Notes: generated from the sequence alone by a model not told the origin. A stretch of DNA of 32,655 nucleotides from Spirochaetales bacterium (GCA_028282545.1 JANQHT010000061.1:1-32655), one strand, 5' to 3'; shown: positions 1-7,677, numbered from the stretch's first letter. Made by a program: numbers and translations.

Positions 1-2
1 AC

Positions 3-224
3 CTGCTCTCGCTGCGCGGCATCACTTCACCCTTCGGCCGGGCGGCGCACAGCCTTGCGATGGCGGCCATCCCCGGCGTGGAACGAGGAGACATCCCGGA
101 CAGTGTCGATGCCCTTACAGCGATACCGGGGATCGGGCGCCCCACCGCGGAGACGATCCGGGAGATCCAGCGTACCGGAACGTCAAAACGGTACGAAGAT
201 ATCCTCTACCCGGCGTCGAGGTAG
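3..224 (+). CDS. Helix-hairpin-helix protein, C-terminal fragment
   Basis: An open frame enters from the left edge and ends at TAG 222-224, giving the last 73 residues of a protein whose start lies outside the window. The visible part contains the motif IPGIGRPTAETIREIQRTG, a helix-hairpin-helix DNA-binding hairpin. It is followed by a short helix and the C-terminus. The arrangement (small helical segment, HhH, Glu/Ile-rich helix, KRYEDIL) resembles the N-terminal 8-kDa region of family X DNA polymerases and related HhH proteins. Here it sits at the extreme C-terminus, so a full PolX is not supported. Its 3' end overlaps the 3' end of the convergent asd gene by 19 bp. A DNA-binding role is likely from the motif; the specific function is unknown. 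Confidence 0.6.
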   Translation: MLSLRGITSPFGRAAHSLAMAAIPGVERGDIPDSVDALTAIPGIGRPTAETIREIQRTGTSKRYEDILYPASR

Positions 225-1267
225 TGCGTAACGAACGCTTCCGCGTTCTGGATTGACCCGCCGGCGGCGCCCTTGATGACGTTGTTCACGAGCAGGGTAA
301 ATCCGATGCGCGACCCTTGGCGCTTCAGGCGCCCTGTGTAGACGACCATCCCCTGGGGAAACCCGTAAAAGGCCTGTTTCGCCTGGGGAAGATCAAATTG
401 CGTCTCGTACTCGATCGGTTTCTCCGGAGTCGATGGCAGATGATCGAGGCCCTGCCGGCTCTCGTCCCAGTCGCGCCGAATCTGATCAAGCTCAACCTCC
501 TGCTCGAATTCGACCCACACCGTTTCGAGGTGCCCGAACATGAGCGGGACACGCACACAGTACGGAAAGATATCGACGTCCACGGAGAGGATCTTCTTGA
601 ACTCCCGGATCATCTTCTCCTCTTCGGTATCGATGTAGGGAATGACGTTGTTCGTAATGTCCAGCGATGAGAGGCCGGGATGGCCGGCGCCGCTCACCGA
701 CTGGTACGTGGAGACGACCAGGTCCTTGATTCCGTACTTCTTGAGCGGCGCCATCGCAACCGCCAGGCCCGTGGTTGAACAGTTCGCATTGGTGATGGCG
801 AACCCTTTGTCGGGGTACCCCTGTTTCTCGATCCAGTGCAACGTCTCGATGTTCGCTTCCGGGATCAAAATCGGTACGTGTTCCTCGTACCGCAGAACCG
901 CCGCGTTCGAGAACACGTAAAACCCTTCTTCAATAAGGCGTGGCTCCGCCGTTCGGGCGGCGTGGTTGGGCAAAGCGGAAAAAACGATCTCAACACCGTC
1001 GTCTTTCATCGCCTGGGTATCAAAACTCTTGATCTCGTACCCCAGTACGGACTGGGGGATCTCCATCGGCAGTATCCAGTGGACGTCTTCACCGTAGTTC
1101 CGGCCCACGCGCTTCTCGGAAGCCATCACGCGGGTTACTTCAAACCAGGGGTGGCTGGAGAGCATCCACATAAACGCCTGCCCCACGGCACCGGTCGCCC
1201 CCATGAGGCCAACCCGGATCTTCTTCTCTCGGGGGAACTGATCGTGTTGCATCTGGGTCGTCTTCAT
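206..1267 (-). CDS. asd: Aspartate-semialdehyde dehydrogenase (fungal/archaeal-type)
   Basis: Converts L-aspartyl-4-phosphate to L-aspartate-4-semialdehyde with NADPH, the second step of the aspartate family pathway (Lys, Met, Thr, DAP). The 353-residue product has the N-terminal Rossmann motif GATGAVGQ (about residues 23-30). It has the catalytic cysteine in ITNANCSTTG (Cys163) and the downstream substrate-binding RVPLMFGHLE. The NANCSTTGL context and overall sequence fit the fungal/archaeal Asd branch, distinct from the second Asd at 25998-27038. The frame is open upstream to 1336. I prefer ATG 1267 because the extra 23 residues are not Asd-like and precede the usual Rossmann start; ATG 1252 is also possible. 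The gene stands alone and shows none of the operators of the 14.6-27.1 kb region, so it is probably the housekeeping copy. Confidence 0.9.
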   Translation of the reverse strand: MKTTQMQHDQFPREKKIRVGLMGATGAVGQAFMWMLSSHPWFEVTRVMASEKRVGRNYGEDVHWILPMEIPQSVLGYEIKSFDTQAMKDDGVEIVFSALPNHAARTAEPRLIEEGFYVFSNAAVLRYEEHVPILIPEANIETLHWIEKQGYPDKGFAITNANCSTTGLAVAMAPLKKYGIKDLVVSTYQSVSGAGHPGLSSLDITNNVIPYIDTEEEKMIREFKKILSVDVDIFPYCVRVPLMFGHLETVWVEFEQEVELDQIRRDWDESRQGLDHLPSTPEKPIEYETQFDLPQAKQAFYGFPQGMVVYTGRLKRQGSRIGFTLLVNNVIKGAAGGSIQNAEAFVTHYLDAG

Positions 1268-1403
1268 CTCTTCATCCAGGCGAGAAGAGTAGTAAAAAGG
1301 TGGTGCAATAGGCAAGTCGCCGCTGGAAAGGGTCATGGCACAATGCGCCGTGCCGGCACTCAGGATCGACGGCCGTCCAATTGCGGTCCAGGACCGGCGC
1401 GCA

Positions 1404-1886
1404 TCAGCCGATGAAGTTGTACACCGTCATCAGGACGGTAACGACCGTGAATCCGATACCGATTGTCCATTGCATCGTAACAAAGCGCTTGTCCATCTGC
1501 TCGAACCGCTTGTCAACATAGTGGATGAGGTCGTCGAAGCGCTTGTCCACGTAGCGAATGAGTTCGTCGAACCGCTTGTCCATCTGTTCGAACCGCTTTT
1601 CTATCTGCTCAAACCGCTTCTCTATCTGCTCGAAGCGCTCGTCTACCCGGATAAAGCGTTCCTCAAGACGGGCGACGCGTTCGGCGATTTCCCGCTGGCT
1701 CCGGTAGAACTCCGGCGGGAGTTGCACCATGGGGGCGCTTTGCTGCCCGGGGCCGCCGCTCTCCGGGGGTGCCGCGCCCTCCGGCGCTATGGCGCTTTCA
1801 GACGCCGGGTCCGTCGTGCGCACCGCTCCCAGGCGCTCCGCCACCGCGTCTACGATCTTCTGGAGTTGTTCGCCGGAAAGTTCCAT
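1404..1886 (-). CDS. Bdr-like coiled-coil protein with C-terminal membrane anchor
   Basis: A 160-residue protein of unknown function. Residues 1-20 form a short amphipathic helix, followed by a Pro/Gly/Ala/Ser-rich linker (about 25-52). A long charged coiled coil (about 58-135) is built from RF-starting units such as RFEQIEK and RFEQMDK (7 residues) and RFDELIRYVDK (11 residues). A single membrane segment (GIGFTVVTVLMTVYNFIG) ends the chain. The architecture resembles Borrelia Bdr and DUF1640-type proteins. The frame is open further upstream, but those residues are Arg/Pro-rich and look non-coding. A TATACT -10-like box on the minus strand at 1907-1912 supports a start at ATG 1886 with GGAA at 1896-1899; ATG 1901 is an alternative. 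It is transcribed divergently from the amidotransferase gene. Likely an inner-membrane-anchored oligomer. Confidence 0.7.
   Translation of the reverse strand: MELSGEQLQKIVDAVAERLGAVRTTDPASESAIAPEGAAPPESGGPGQQSAPMVQLPPEFYRSQREIAERVARLEERFIRVDERFEQIEKRFEQIEKRFEQMDKRFDELIRYVDKRFDDLIHYVDKRFEQMDKRFVTMQWTIGIGFTVVTVLMTVYNFIG
1485..1665 (-). repeat. Coding tandem repeats (7- and 11-codon units)
   Basis: Within the coiled-coil gene the DNA repeats a unit encoding R-F-(E/D)-x-(I/M)-(E/D)-K. In protein order the spacings run roughly 7, 7, 7, 7, 11, 11, 7 residues. The 21-bp units are close to identical at the DNA level, so slippage could change their number. Confidence 0.7.
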
Positions 1887-1981
1887 CACGTTTGATTCCA
1901 TGTATGAGTATAGCGCGAAACAGCCGGTTGTGCTTCGCTTCGGCCGAGCCCGATAACAGGTGCGTGCCGCATGGGGTAAGG

Positions 1982-1999
1982 GTGAGCGCTTGCGCTCAC
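1982..1999. promoter_or_regulatory. Perfect 18-bp palindrome between divergent genes
   Basis: GTGAGCGC, TT, GCGCTCAC lies between the divergent coiled-coil gene and the amidotransferase gene, about 28 bp before the latter's likely GTG start. It could be an operator or a short hairpin. No assignment to a regulator is possible from the sequence. Confidence 0.4.
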
Positions 2000-2026
2000 T
2001 GTGCTCCGGCGGGTAGTGTGACGCCC

Positions 2027-2761
2027 GTGCGTATCGCGTCACTTCATCATGTTCCTTTCGAAGGCTTGGGGAGTCTCGGACCGCTACTGTCGTCCCGAGG
2101 GCACTCCGTGGTTTCCGCTCCGCTCTGGGAGGTTGGGACAAAAGCGGCACTTCCGGCCGCGTCCGATGTGGACCTCCTTATCGTCATGGGTGGCCCCATG
2201 AGCGTTCACGACGAAACGGAGTACCGTTGGCTGCCCGCGGAGAAGCAACTGATCGGAACGGCCCTCGATGCGGGGCGGTTTGTCCTGGGGATATGCCTGG
2301 GGGCGCAGCTCATTGCGGAGGTCCTGGGCGCCGCAGTGGCCCCCATGGGATTCCACGAAATCGGCTGGTTCCCGGTACGGCGCAGCGATGCGATTGCCGC
2401 GCCGGCGACCGGACTCGCCGGGACCCTTGGCCGCGCATTGCCGCAACGGTTCGATGCCTTTCATTGGCACGGTGACACCTTTACGATACCGCCGGGGGCA
2501 TATCCGATCGGGGCATCCGACGCGTGCCCCTCGCAGGGCTTTCTCTGGCGTGACCGCGCCCTGGCGCTGCAGTTCCACCTGGAAACGACGGTGGAGTCCG
2601 CGCAGGCGCTCGTCGAGAACTGCGGCGACGAGATCGACGGCGGGGGACGCTACGTTCAGTCGCGCGAGGCGATCGCGGCGGAAGCGGCGCGCTTCGCCGG
2701 CGCGAACCGCCTGATGGAAACGGTCTGGAACGCGATCGAGCAGGTAGTGTCGCCCGGGTGA
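2027..2761 (+). CDS. Class I glutamine amidotransferase domain protein (GuaA-N-like)
   Basis: A stand-alone glutamine amidotransferase of 244 residues that would hydrolyse glutamine and hand ammonia or a glutamyl group to an unknown acceptor. The fold is recognised from MGGPMSV (oxyanion loop, about 54-60), the nucleophile elbow GICLGAQ with Cys90, and the His-x-Glu pair in LQFHLETT (His184, Glu186), so the triad is complete. The N-terminus HHVPFEGLGSL is typical of the GMP-synthase-like amidotransferase family (YfeJ-like). No synthetase domain follows. The frame is open back to 1769, but those residues are antisense to the divergent gene. The start is placed at GTG 2027, in front of the first beta strand (VRIASL); GTG 2018 is an alternative. 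No strong Shine-Dalgarno is visible. The acceptor substrate is unknown. Confidence 0.8.
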   Translation: MRIASLHHVPFEGLGSLGPLLSSRGHSVVSAPLWEVGTKAALPAASDVDLLIVMGGPMSVHDETEYRWLPAEKQLIGTALDAGRFVLGICLGAQLIAEVLGAAVAPMGFHEIGWFPVRRSDAIAAPATGLAGTLGRALPQRFDAFHWHGDTFTIPPGAYPIGASDACPSQGFLWRDRALALQFHLETTVESAQALVENCGDEIDGGGRYVQSREAIAAEAARFAGANRLMETVWNAIEQVVSPG

Positions 2762-2764
2762 TAA

Positions 2765-2797
2765 CACTCCGCCGGTCGCGTCACGGTAAAGAGCGCG
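2765..2797 (+). repeat. 33-bp direct repeat, left copy (cassette boundary)
   Basis: This 33-bp stretch, 4 bp after the amidotransferase stop codon, matches 7645-7677 at 30 of 33 positions in the same orientation. The two copies bracket the gntR-TRAP-dapA-like cassette. Part of it (2774-2800) can also fold as a 7-bp stem, GGTCGCG with CGCGACC, around a 13-nt loop. Confidence 0.75.
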
Positions 2798-2903
2798 ACC
2801 AGGCCGGTATCACCTGCGGGCGTGCTATTTTGTCATCGACATCATCATCGTAGATGACGTAGATCAACGATCAGAGGCGGAGATGAAGGGCCATATGCCG
2901 ACC

Positions 2904-3824
2904 TTAGCCCAGCAAATCCCGATACCGTGCGATAATCTCCCGTGCGGTGTGTTTTTCAGCATCGGTCAATCCGCGGTGGGGATTCGTTATCGTCTCTCCA
3001 CACAGGTGCAACTCGGAAAGGATGAATTTCGTCACGCCGTACGCCGTCGCGCTGGTAGCATAGACTTCCTTGAGAAACGCGGAGAATCTCTCCTGCCGTG
3101 AGACAACGACACGCCAGGAACCTTTTTCAATCAGTTCCACCGTATCCGCACACCACGATGGGCTGAAATTTCCCGGTCCACCCATCGTGAAATGGCGTAC
3201 ACCCAACAGCGCCGCAAAATCGAAGAGGAACTCATCTCCGCTGATGACGACGAACTCCTCCGCGTCGTTGAGTACGCGATAATAGTCCCGCAGGTGTTCG
3301 GCGGAGACGGTCGCCTTTACGCCGAGGAATTGCGGATTTTGTGCTAGAGTTCCCAGCGCGTCGATGCCCGCCGGTGTGTGTAGTTCACCGTTTTCATAGA
3401 CGACGACGGGAAGACTCGTATCGCGACTCAACGCCTCAAAAAACGCCACAATCGCTTCAGTGGGAATTTCGTAGCTGTATGGAGGCGTCGCAAGCACCAT
3501 ATCCGCTCCGGCGTCTTCGGCGATACGGATCAATGGACGTGCCCTGGCCGGGCTCTGTTCCGAGACACCCACCATAACGGGAACGCGTCCGCGGACGATC
3601 CGACACGAATGGCGAATGACCTCCGCCCGTATCTCATCCGCCAGAAGCGGCCCCTCCCCGCACCAACCCAAGGGGAAGATGCACGCAATGCCGGCCGAGA
3701 TCTGATTGTCGATCAGACGTTCCAAAGACTCAACGTCAAGTGAGCCGTCGCTGTTCAATGGTGTCGCTAAGGCGGTGGTGACGCCTCGCATTGATCGAAT
3801 CAACGTCGATATCTCTTGTTTCAT
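2904..3824 (-). CDS. DapA/NanA-superfamily lyase or aldolase with altered active-site motif
   Basis: A 306-residue class I aldolase/lyase of the dihydrodipicolinate synthase/N-acetylneuraminate lyase superfamily (TIM barrel, Schiff base). The predicted Schiff-base lysine is Lys170 in FLGVKAT, with the family tyrosine Tyr143 in VVYENGELHT. The usual GTTGE substrate-carboxylate motif is replaced by GWCGE (residues 53-57), and the usual Y-N-x-P stretch is YENG. These changes argue against true DapA and suggest another 2-oxo acid substrate. It is the last gene of the gntR-dctPQM operon, so it probably processes the imported organic acid. The start is ATG 3824 because GAAGG lies 9 nt upstream of it, while it abuts the alternative ATG at 3833. 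The canonical DapA of this window is at 22565-23452. Confidence 0.85.
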   Translation of the reverse strand: MKQEISTLIRSMRGVTTALATPLNSDGSLDVESLERLIDNQISAGIACIFPLGWCGEGPLLADEIRAEVIRHSCRIVRGRVPVMVGVSEQSPARARPLIRIAEDAGADMVLATPPYSYEIPTEAIVAFFEALSRDTSLPVVVYENGELHTPAGIDALGTLAQNPQFLGVKATVSAEHLRDYYRVLNDAEEFVVISGDEFLFDFAALLGVRHFTMGGPGNFSPSWCADTVELIEKGSWRVVVSRQERFSAFLKEVYATSATAYGVTKFILSELHLCGETITNPHRGLTDAEKHTAREIIARYRDLLG

Positions 3825-3852
3825 GTTGCGCATCCTTCGTTATTATGTGTAG

Positions 3853-5136
3853 TTACCGGACAATGAGGTTTGGAAGAAACGTCACTACCGCCGGTATGTA
3901 GGTAATCACCATGAGGGTAACGAAATTGACCAATACCAACGGCATCATTGCGGCACTGATACGTTCGATTTTTATTCCGCTGATCCCGGACGCGATATAG
4001 AGGCAGGTACCCACCGGCGGTGTCGTGTGACCCAAAATAAGGTTGAAGCAGATAAACACGCCGACATGGACCGGATCCATTCCCATCCGTGTCAACAACG
4101 GTACAAAAATCGGACCTAAGATGACCGCCGACGGCGTTGGGTCCATAAACGTTCCGACGATCAAGAGAAAGACGTTTAATAAGAGCAATACGACGTAGCG
4201 ATTATCAGAAAGCGAAGTCAGAACATCGGCCATGGCATTGGGTATCTTTTCAACAGTAAGAATCCACCCGAATACCGATGCCGTTCCCAGGATCAACATA
4301 ACGGAACCCGCCAGCTTCGCCGTTCGAAAGAACACCCCCGGCAAGTCGCGCCACGTCAGCTCTTTGCTCGCGAACGCCACGAACAGAGCGTACAAAACAG
4401 CGATACCCGCCGACTCCGTGGCCGTAAACACGCCGGACGAAATTCCGCCGATGATGATTACGGGAAGCAGAATAGCCGGTACGCCTTCCTTGAGGTACTT
4501 CAGCGACGTCTCAGGCAAAATGCGTTCGCCGGTGGGAAACGAAGCGCGGTGTCTCTTTTGGCGGCCGTAGACGAAGACATACACCATCTGACCCAGACCG
4601 ATAAGGATCCCGGGTACGATCCCGCCAAGGAAGAGATGCCCTACGGAGATGCCGGTTACCATCGCGAAAATGATCATCATCACGCTAGGTGGAATGATAG
4701 CTCCGATCGTCGATGACGCGACCGTAACGGCGGCGCTGAACCCGGCTTCGAATCCGCTCTTTCGCATCGCCGGGATAAGAACCGAACCAATCGCCGCGGT
4801 GTCGGCCGTCGCCAACCCCTGAATCCCACCGAACAACATGCTTGCGACGATATTGACGTAGGCGAGCCCCCCACGAACCCATCCGACAAAGACTTTCGAC
4901 AGGTTAACGAGGCGCCTGGTGATGCCCCCGGAATTCATGATTTCCCCGGCCAGCATGAAGAGCGGAATCGCGACAAACACGAAGTTTTCGAAGGAAGAGA
5001 CGAGCCGTTGCGGAACCACCACCATCAAATCGGGGCGCGTCGAAAGATACGCCAGTGCGCCCATTCCTAGTGAGAAGATTACGGGCACACCGATAACCAG
5101 CATCAACGCGAATACGACGAACATCAGGAGAATCAC
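3853..5136 (-). CDS. dctM: TRAP transporter large permease subunit DctM
   Basis: The 427-residue large membrane subunit of a DctPQM TRAP transporter, which drives solute uptake with an ion gradient. The sequence is hydrophobic almost throughout, with about 12 membrane segments, and shows conserved DctM blocks including GSVLIPAMRKSGF, IGAIIPPSVMMIIF, FMDPTPSAVILGPIFVPL and NLILGHTTPPVGTCLY. The start is GTG 5136, overlapping the stop of dctQ by 4 nt (GTGA), so the two are translationally coupled. The DapA-like gene follows 28 nt downstream. The substrate cannot be read from the sequence; the DctP-type binding protein suggests an organic acid. Confidence 0.93.
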   Translation of the reverse strand: MILLMFVVFALMLVIGVPVIFSLGMGALAYLSTRPDLMVVVPQRLVSSFENFVFVAIPLFMLAGEIMNSGGITRRLVNLSKVFVGWVRGGLAYVNIVASMLFGGIQGLATADTAAIGSVLIPAMRKSGFEAGFSAAVTVASSTIGAIIPPSVMMIIFAMVTGISVGHLFLGGIVPGILIGLGQMVYVFVYGRQKRHRASFPTGERILPETSLKYLKEGVPAILLPVIIIGGISSGVFTATESAGIAVLYALFVAFASKELTWRDLPGVFFRTAKLAGSVMLILGTASVFGWILTVEKIPNAMADVLTSLSDNRYVVLLLLNVFLLIVGTFMDPTPSAVILGPIFVPLLTRMGMDPVHVGVFICFNLILGHTTPPVGTCLYIASGISGIKIERISAAMMPLVLVNFVTLMVITYIPAVVTFLPNLIVR

Positions 5137-5654
5137 GATTCTTCACACCCTGGACCGGACGCGGTCAACGCGACGATCGTGTCGACTACATCGGTGATCA
5201 CGTACAACGTAGTCATGCCGAACCCGACCGTGAGAGAGACGTGCACCCAAACCTTCGAGATTCGCAGCACCGGCATCGGAGTCGTTCGACTCAGAGAGAG
5301 AATTTCTCCATTAACGGCGATCATAACGATAACGAATGCCAACAGGAAAAGATCTGCGATGATATTCACGGCGTGTCTGGTTCGGGGGCGCAACGTTTTG
5401 GTCCACAGGCTAATGAACACGACCTCCTTGTCATGGATCCCGAGACTGCATCCGAGGTACAGCATCCAGATCATGAGCAGGGTGACAAGTTCGCTTACCC
5501 ACACCGCGGTGTCGTTGAGGACGTACCGCGTGAAAACCTGCCACGCAACCAACAGGATGATTCCGAAAAGGGCAGTCGAAATGCAGACCGCCGAAAAGCG
5601 GTAGGTATATCGTGCAATGTGATGCAATCGCTTCTGTAGTAGTGCCAGCCTCAT
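5133..5654 (-). CDS. dctQ: TRAP transporter small permease subunit DctQ
   Basis: The 173-residue small membrane subunit of the TRAP transporter. Four hydrophobic segments are visible, at roughly residues 18-40, 50-68, 90-112 and 132-155. The QVFTRYVLNDTAVWVSELVTLLMIW stretch, with its conserved F-x-R-Y and W-x-x-E, is typical of DctQ. ATG 5654 has AGGG 8 nt upstream. It lies between dctP, from which it is separated by 68 nt containing a hairpin, and dctM, which it overlaps by 4 nt. The protein would pair with DctM in the inner membrane. Confidence 0.9.
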   Translation of the reverse strand: MRLALLQKRLHHIARYTYRFSAVCISTALFGIILLVAWQVFTRYVLNDTAVWVSELVTLLMIWMLYLGCSLGIHDKEVVFISLWTKTLRPRTRHAVNIIADLFLLAFVIVMIAVNGEILSLSRTTPMPVLRISKVWVHVSLTVGFGMTTLYVITDVVDTIVALTASGPGCEES

Positions 5655-5694
5655 ACCGATCCCTATCGTGCGACGTGACGTACGATCACAAAAG

Positions 5695-5715
5695 GGGCCC
5701 GCCTTACGCGGACCC
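5695..5715 (-). terminator. Hairpin between dctP and dctQ (attenuator-like)
   Basis: On the minus strand an 8-bp stem with one mismatch (GGGTCCGC, loop GTAAG, GCGGGCCC) is followed by CTTTTG. Its position just after dctP suggests a partial terminator or mRNA-stabilising hairpin that leaves the binding-protein transcript in excess over the permease. The T-run is short, so read-through is expected. Confidence 0.5.
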
Positions 5716-5722
5716 GATGGTT

Positions 5723-6724
5723 CTATCGCGCTGCCTGTACCCCTTCAATAAACGGGAGACCTTCAGGATTGTCCTTGATGTACGCATCGTAGAGAGGTGC
5801 CACCTTGTCGACGAAGGGTGCAATATCCCGGACAGCGATCGTCTCGGCAAAGAGGTCCTTCCATGCCGTTTCTTCAACGTTGTACGACCACTGCGTCGCC
5901 AGAATATCCGGTACCGCTGCTTCTACCGCGGTTCGGACGATCGTCTGTAAATCGTGGGGGAGTTCGTCGAACGCTTCCTTACTAATGGCCAAGCTCAATC
6001 CCAGACTAAACAGGGGAAGTTCCGTAAGGTACGGCGCTACTTCGTAGATCGACAAGTATTCGAACGAATTCCGATCGTTGAAGTATCCCCCGACGAGCGA
6101 ATTCTGGATCGACTGATACACCTCTCCGTACGGAAGAACCACGGGATTCGCTCCAAGCGCTTCCATTGTCTGAATCTGAAGCTGGTTTTCCATCGTCCGC
6201 ATTCGAAATCCTTGGAATTCGGCTGGAGTGCGAAACAGCACACTGTTGCTCACCGGATACCGGTAGCCGATCAACCCCGTTTCGAAGACATAAACGCCGT
6301 ACGGTTCGGCCGACCGTAGCAGGGTTTTTCCCACATCGGTACGGATAAAACGATCGAAGTGCTCCCGGTTAGTGAAGATAAAGGGCAGAGAGGTGAAATT
6401 GAACTCCGGCACATAGCTCGCGGTAATCGCAAACGCTTGCCAGTGCATCTCGACGGCGCCGGAACGCAGGTTCTGGACGATCTCCGGACCGCTTCCCATC
6501 TCCGTTTCCGAGAAAACGTCGATGGTGATACGACCGTCGCTGCTTGCTTCGATCGGTTCGACGATCCGACTGATCGACTCCTCGTACAACGGCTGGCCCG
6601 GATTTGCAGGGACAACCAGCTTCCACGTTACCGTTTCTCCTTCGCCGGTACCCGTCGCCATGACGATCCCTGCAAAAACAACGGTCAGAACAAACACCAT
6701 ACTCACCGCTACAAAACGTTTCAT
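5723..6724 (-). CDS. dctP: TRAP transporter solute-binding protein DctP
   Basis: The 333-residue extracytoplasmic binding protein that captures substrate for DctQM. A Sec signal peptide (MKRFVAVSMVFVLTVVFAG...) probably ends near ATG-TGEGE, and no lipobox cysteine is seen. The mature chain has the DctP fold signature: NPGQPLYEESISRIVEPIE, then EMGSGPEIVQNLRSGAVEMHW, GYRYPVSNSV and YQSIQNSLVGGYFN. ATG 6724 was chosen because AGGAGG lies 6 nt before it; the ATG at 6730 directly abuts that sequence. A 41-bp palindrome occupies the region just upstream. It belongs to the gntR-dctP-dctQ-dctM-dapA-like cassette. Confidence 0.92.
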   Translation of the reverse strand: MKRFVAVSMVFVLTVVFAGIVMATGTGEGETVTWKLVVPANPGQPLYEESISRIVEPIEASSDGRITIDVFSETEMGSGPEIVQNLRSGAVEMHWQAFAITASYVPEFNFTSLPFIFTNREHFDRFIRTDVGKTLLRSAEPYGVYVFETGLIGYRYPVSNSVLFRTPAEFQGFRMRTMENQLQIQTMEALGANPVVLPYGEVYQSIQNSLVGGYFNDRNSFEYLSIYEVAPYLTELPLFSLGLSLAISKEAFDELPHDLQTIVRTAVEAAVPDILATQWSYNVEETAWKDLFAETIAVRDIAPFVDKVAPLYDAYIKDNPEGLPFIEGVQAAR

Positions 6725-6735
6725 ACGCATCCTCC

Positions 6736-6776
6736 TTGACAAGCTATAAGCTATCATATAGCTTATAGCTTGTCAA
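6736..6776. promoter_or_regulatory. 41-bp perfect inverted repeat, probable GntR operator
   Basis: Arms of 19 bp (6736-6754 and 6758-6776) are exact reverse complements around a 3-nt centre. Each arm itself contains the smaller palindrome AGCTATAAGCT. It lies between gntR and dctP and ends 5 nt before the ribosome-binding site of dctP. TTGACA occurs at the upstream edge, where it could serve as a -35 box. It is the obvious operator for the adjacent FCD-type GntR regulator. Confidence 0.8.
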
Positions 6777-6796
6777 GACATATCTCACATTCATGC

Positions 6797-7525
6797 CTAC
6801 CGATCGGGTACGAAGCTTGCCATTTCGGCGATAAGATCGACGATCTGTTCGTGGGCGCGAATTGCCGCTTTGACGTTGCGGTTTTTCAAAGCAGATACCA
6901 GCGCACCGTGGTACGGCAACGCGTCTGAGTGGGTGTGTCCCATTTCCAGCAGCTTAAGCCATTCCGTTCGAAAGGCGGTGCTCAACGATTCGGTCAAATC
7001 GGCAAGAAACCGATTGTGGCACGCCACGTGGATGGCTCGATGAAACGCGGCATCTTCCTCTTGCGTCAATACCATTCGTCGGGCCACGGAGATTTGCGCG
7101 TCGTTCCGATATTCCTCATCTCGTTCGACGAGCTTCGTGAGGCGGCGCGCTATCTCTTCGATCTCCTCGTCAGATGCTTTTTTTACGACGCGCTTGAGTA
7201 TCTCCGCCTCCAGCATCCGGCGAACCTCAAGGATTTCGAGAAAGTCGTCGGCCGTCCTGATTTCCGCCACTCTCGCCGTGACCATCGAGCCGCCTACGTC
7301 GTTAACGAACATGCCTACGCCGTTTACGACGGTTATGGTTCCCAACGCTTCCAACGTCTTGAGCGCCTCACGGATCGACGTCCGACTGACCCCGAAGTAC
7401 TCCACCAGTTCGGATTGGGAAGGCAACTTGTCACCGGAAGAGAGTGCATGTTCGCGAATGTAGTCGTTGACGGCTTGGATGATATCGGCTTGCAGCGGAC
7501 CTCGGTATAACTTCTTCGTTGTCAC
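6797..7525 (-). CDS. GntR-family transcriptional regulator, FadR/FCD subfamily
   Basis: A 242-residue regulator likely to control the downstream TRAP operon in response to an organic acid. Residues about 8-75 form the GntR winged helix (LPSQSELVEYFGVSRTSIREALKTLEALGTI). Residues about 92-235 form the all-helical FCD ligand domain. Its predicted metal-binding residues are Asp158 and His162 (DAAFHRAIH), His206 (PYHGAL) and His225 (RAHEQI). The start is GTG 7525. A TATACT -10-like box sits at 7535-7540 only 9 nt upstream, so the transcript may have a very short leader. The gene is co-oriented with and directly upstream of dctP, with the 41-bp palindrome between them, which suggests control of dctPQM. 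It is unrelated in its DNA-binding domain to the regulator at 23640. Confidence 0.88.
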   Translation of the reverse strand: MTTKKLYRGPLQADIIQAVNDYIREHALSSGDKLPSQSELVEYFGVSRTSIREALKTLEALGTITVVNGVGMFVNDVGGSMVTARVAEIRTADDFLEILEVRRMLEAEILKRVVKKASDEEIEEIARRLTKLVERDEEYRNDAQISVARRMVLTQEEDAAFHRAIHVACHNRFLADLTESLSTAFRTEWLKLLEMGHTHSDALPYHGALVSALKNRNVKAAIRAHEQIVDLIAEMASFVPDR

Positions 7526-7644
7526 CGTTCATACAGTATATTGAGAAATCTCCCCTACACCATAGGATACAAAGCAGAATCGGAGAACAACACGATCCAT
7601 TCGGTAACGTACGATTCTGAACGATTGGTTAGCGGAATTTCGGC

Positions 7645-7677
7645 CACTCCGTCGGTCGCGTCACGGTAGAGAACGCG
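7645..7677 (+). repeat. 33-bp direct repeat, right copy (cassette boundary)
   Basis: Matches 2765-2797 at 30 of 33 positions and abuts the stop codon of carB at 7678. Its last 10-bp element CGCGTCACGG is itself nearly repeated across the carB stop (7658-7667 and 7675-7684). Confidence 0.75.

Noticed and set aside
836-1414. 192-codon plus-strand frame opposite asd
   Set aside because: Shadow of the asd gene, no motif and Arg/His-rich composition.
1769-2026. N-terminal extension of the amidotransferase frame
   Set aside because: Runs antisense to the coiled-coil gene and is Pro/Arg-rich; the family fold starts at about 2027.
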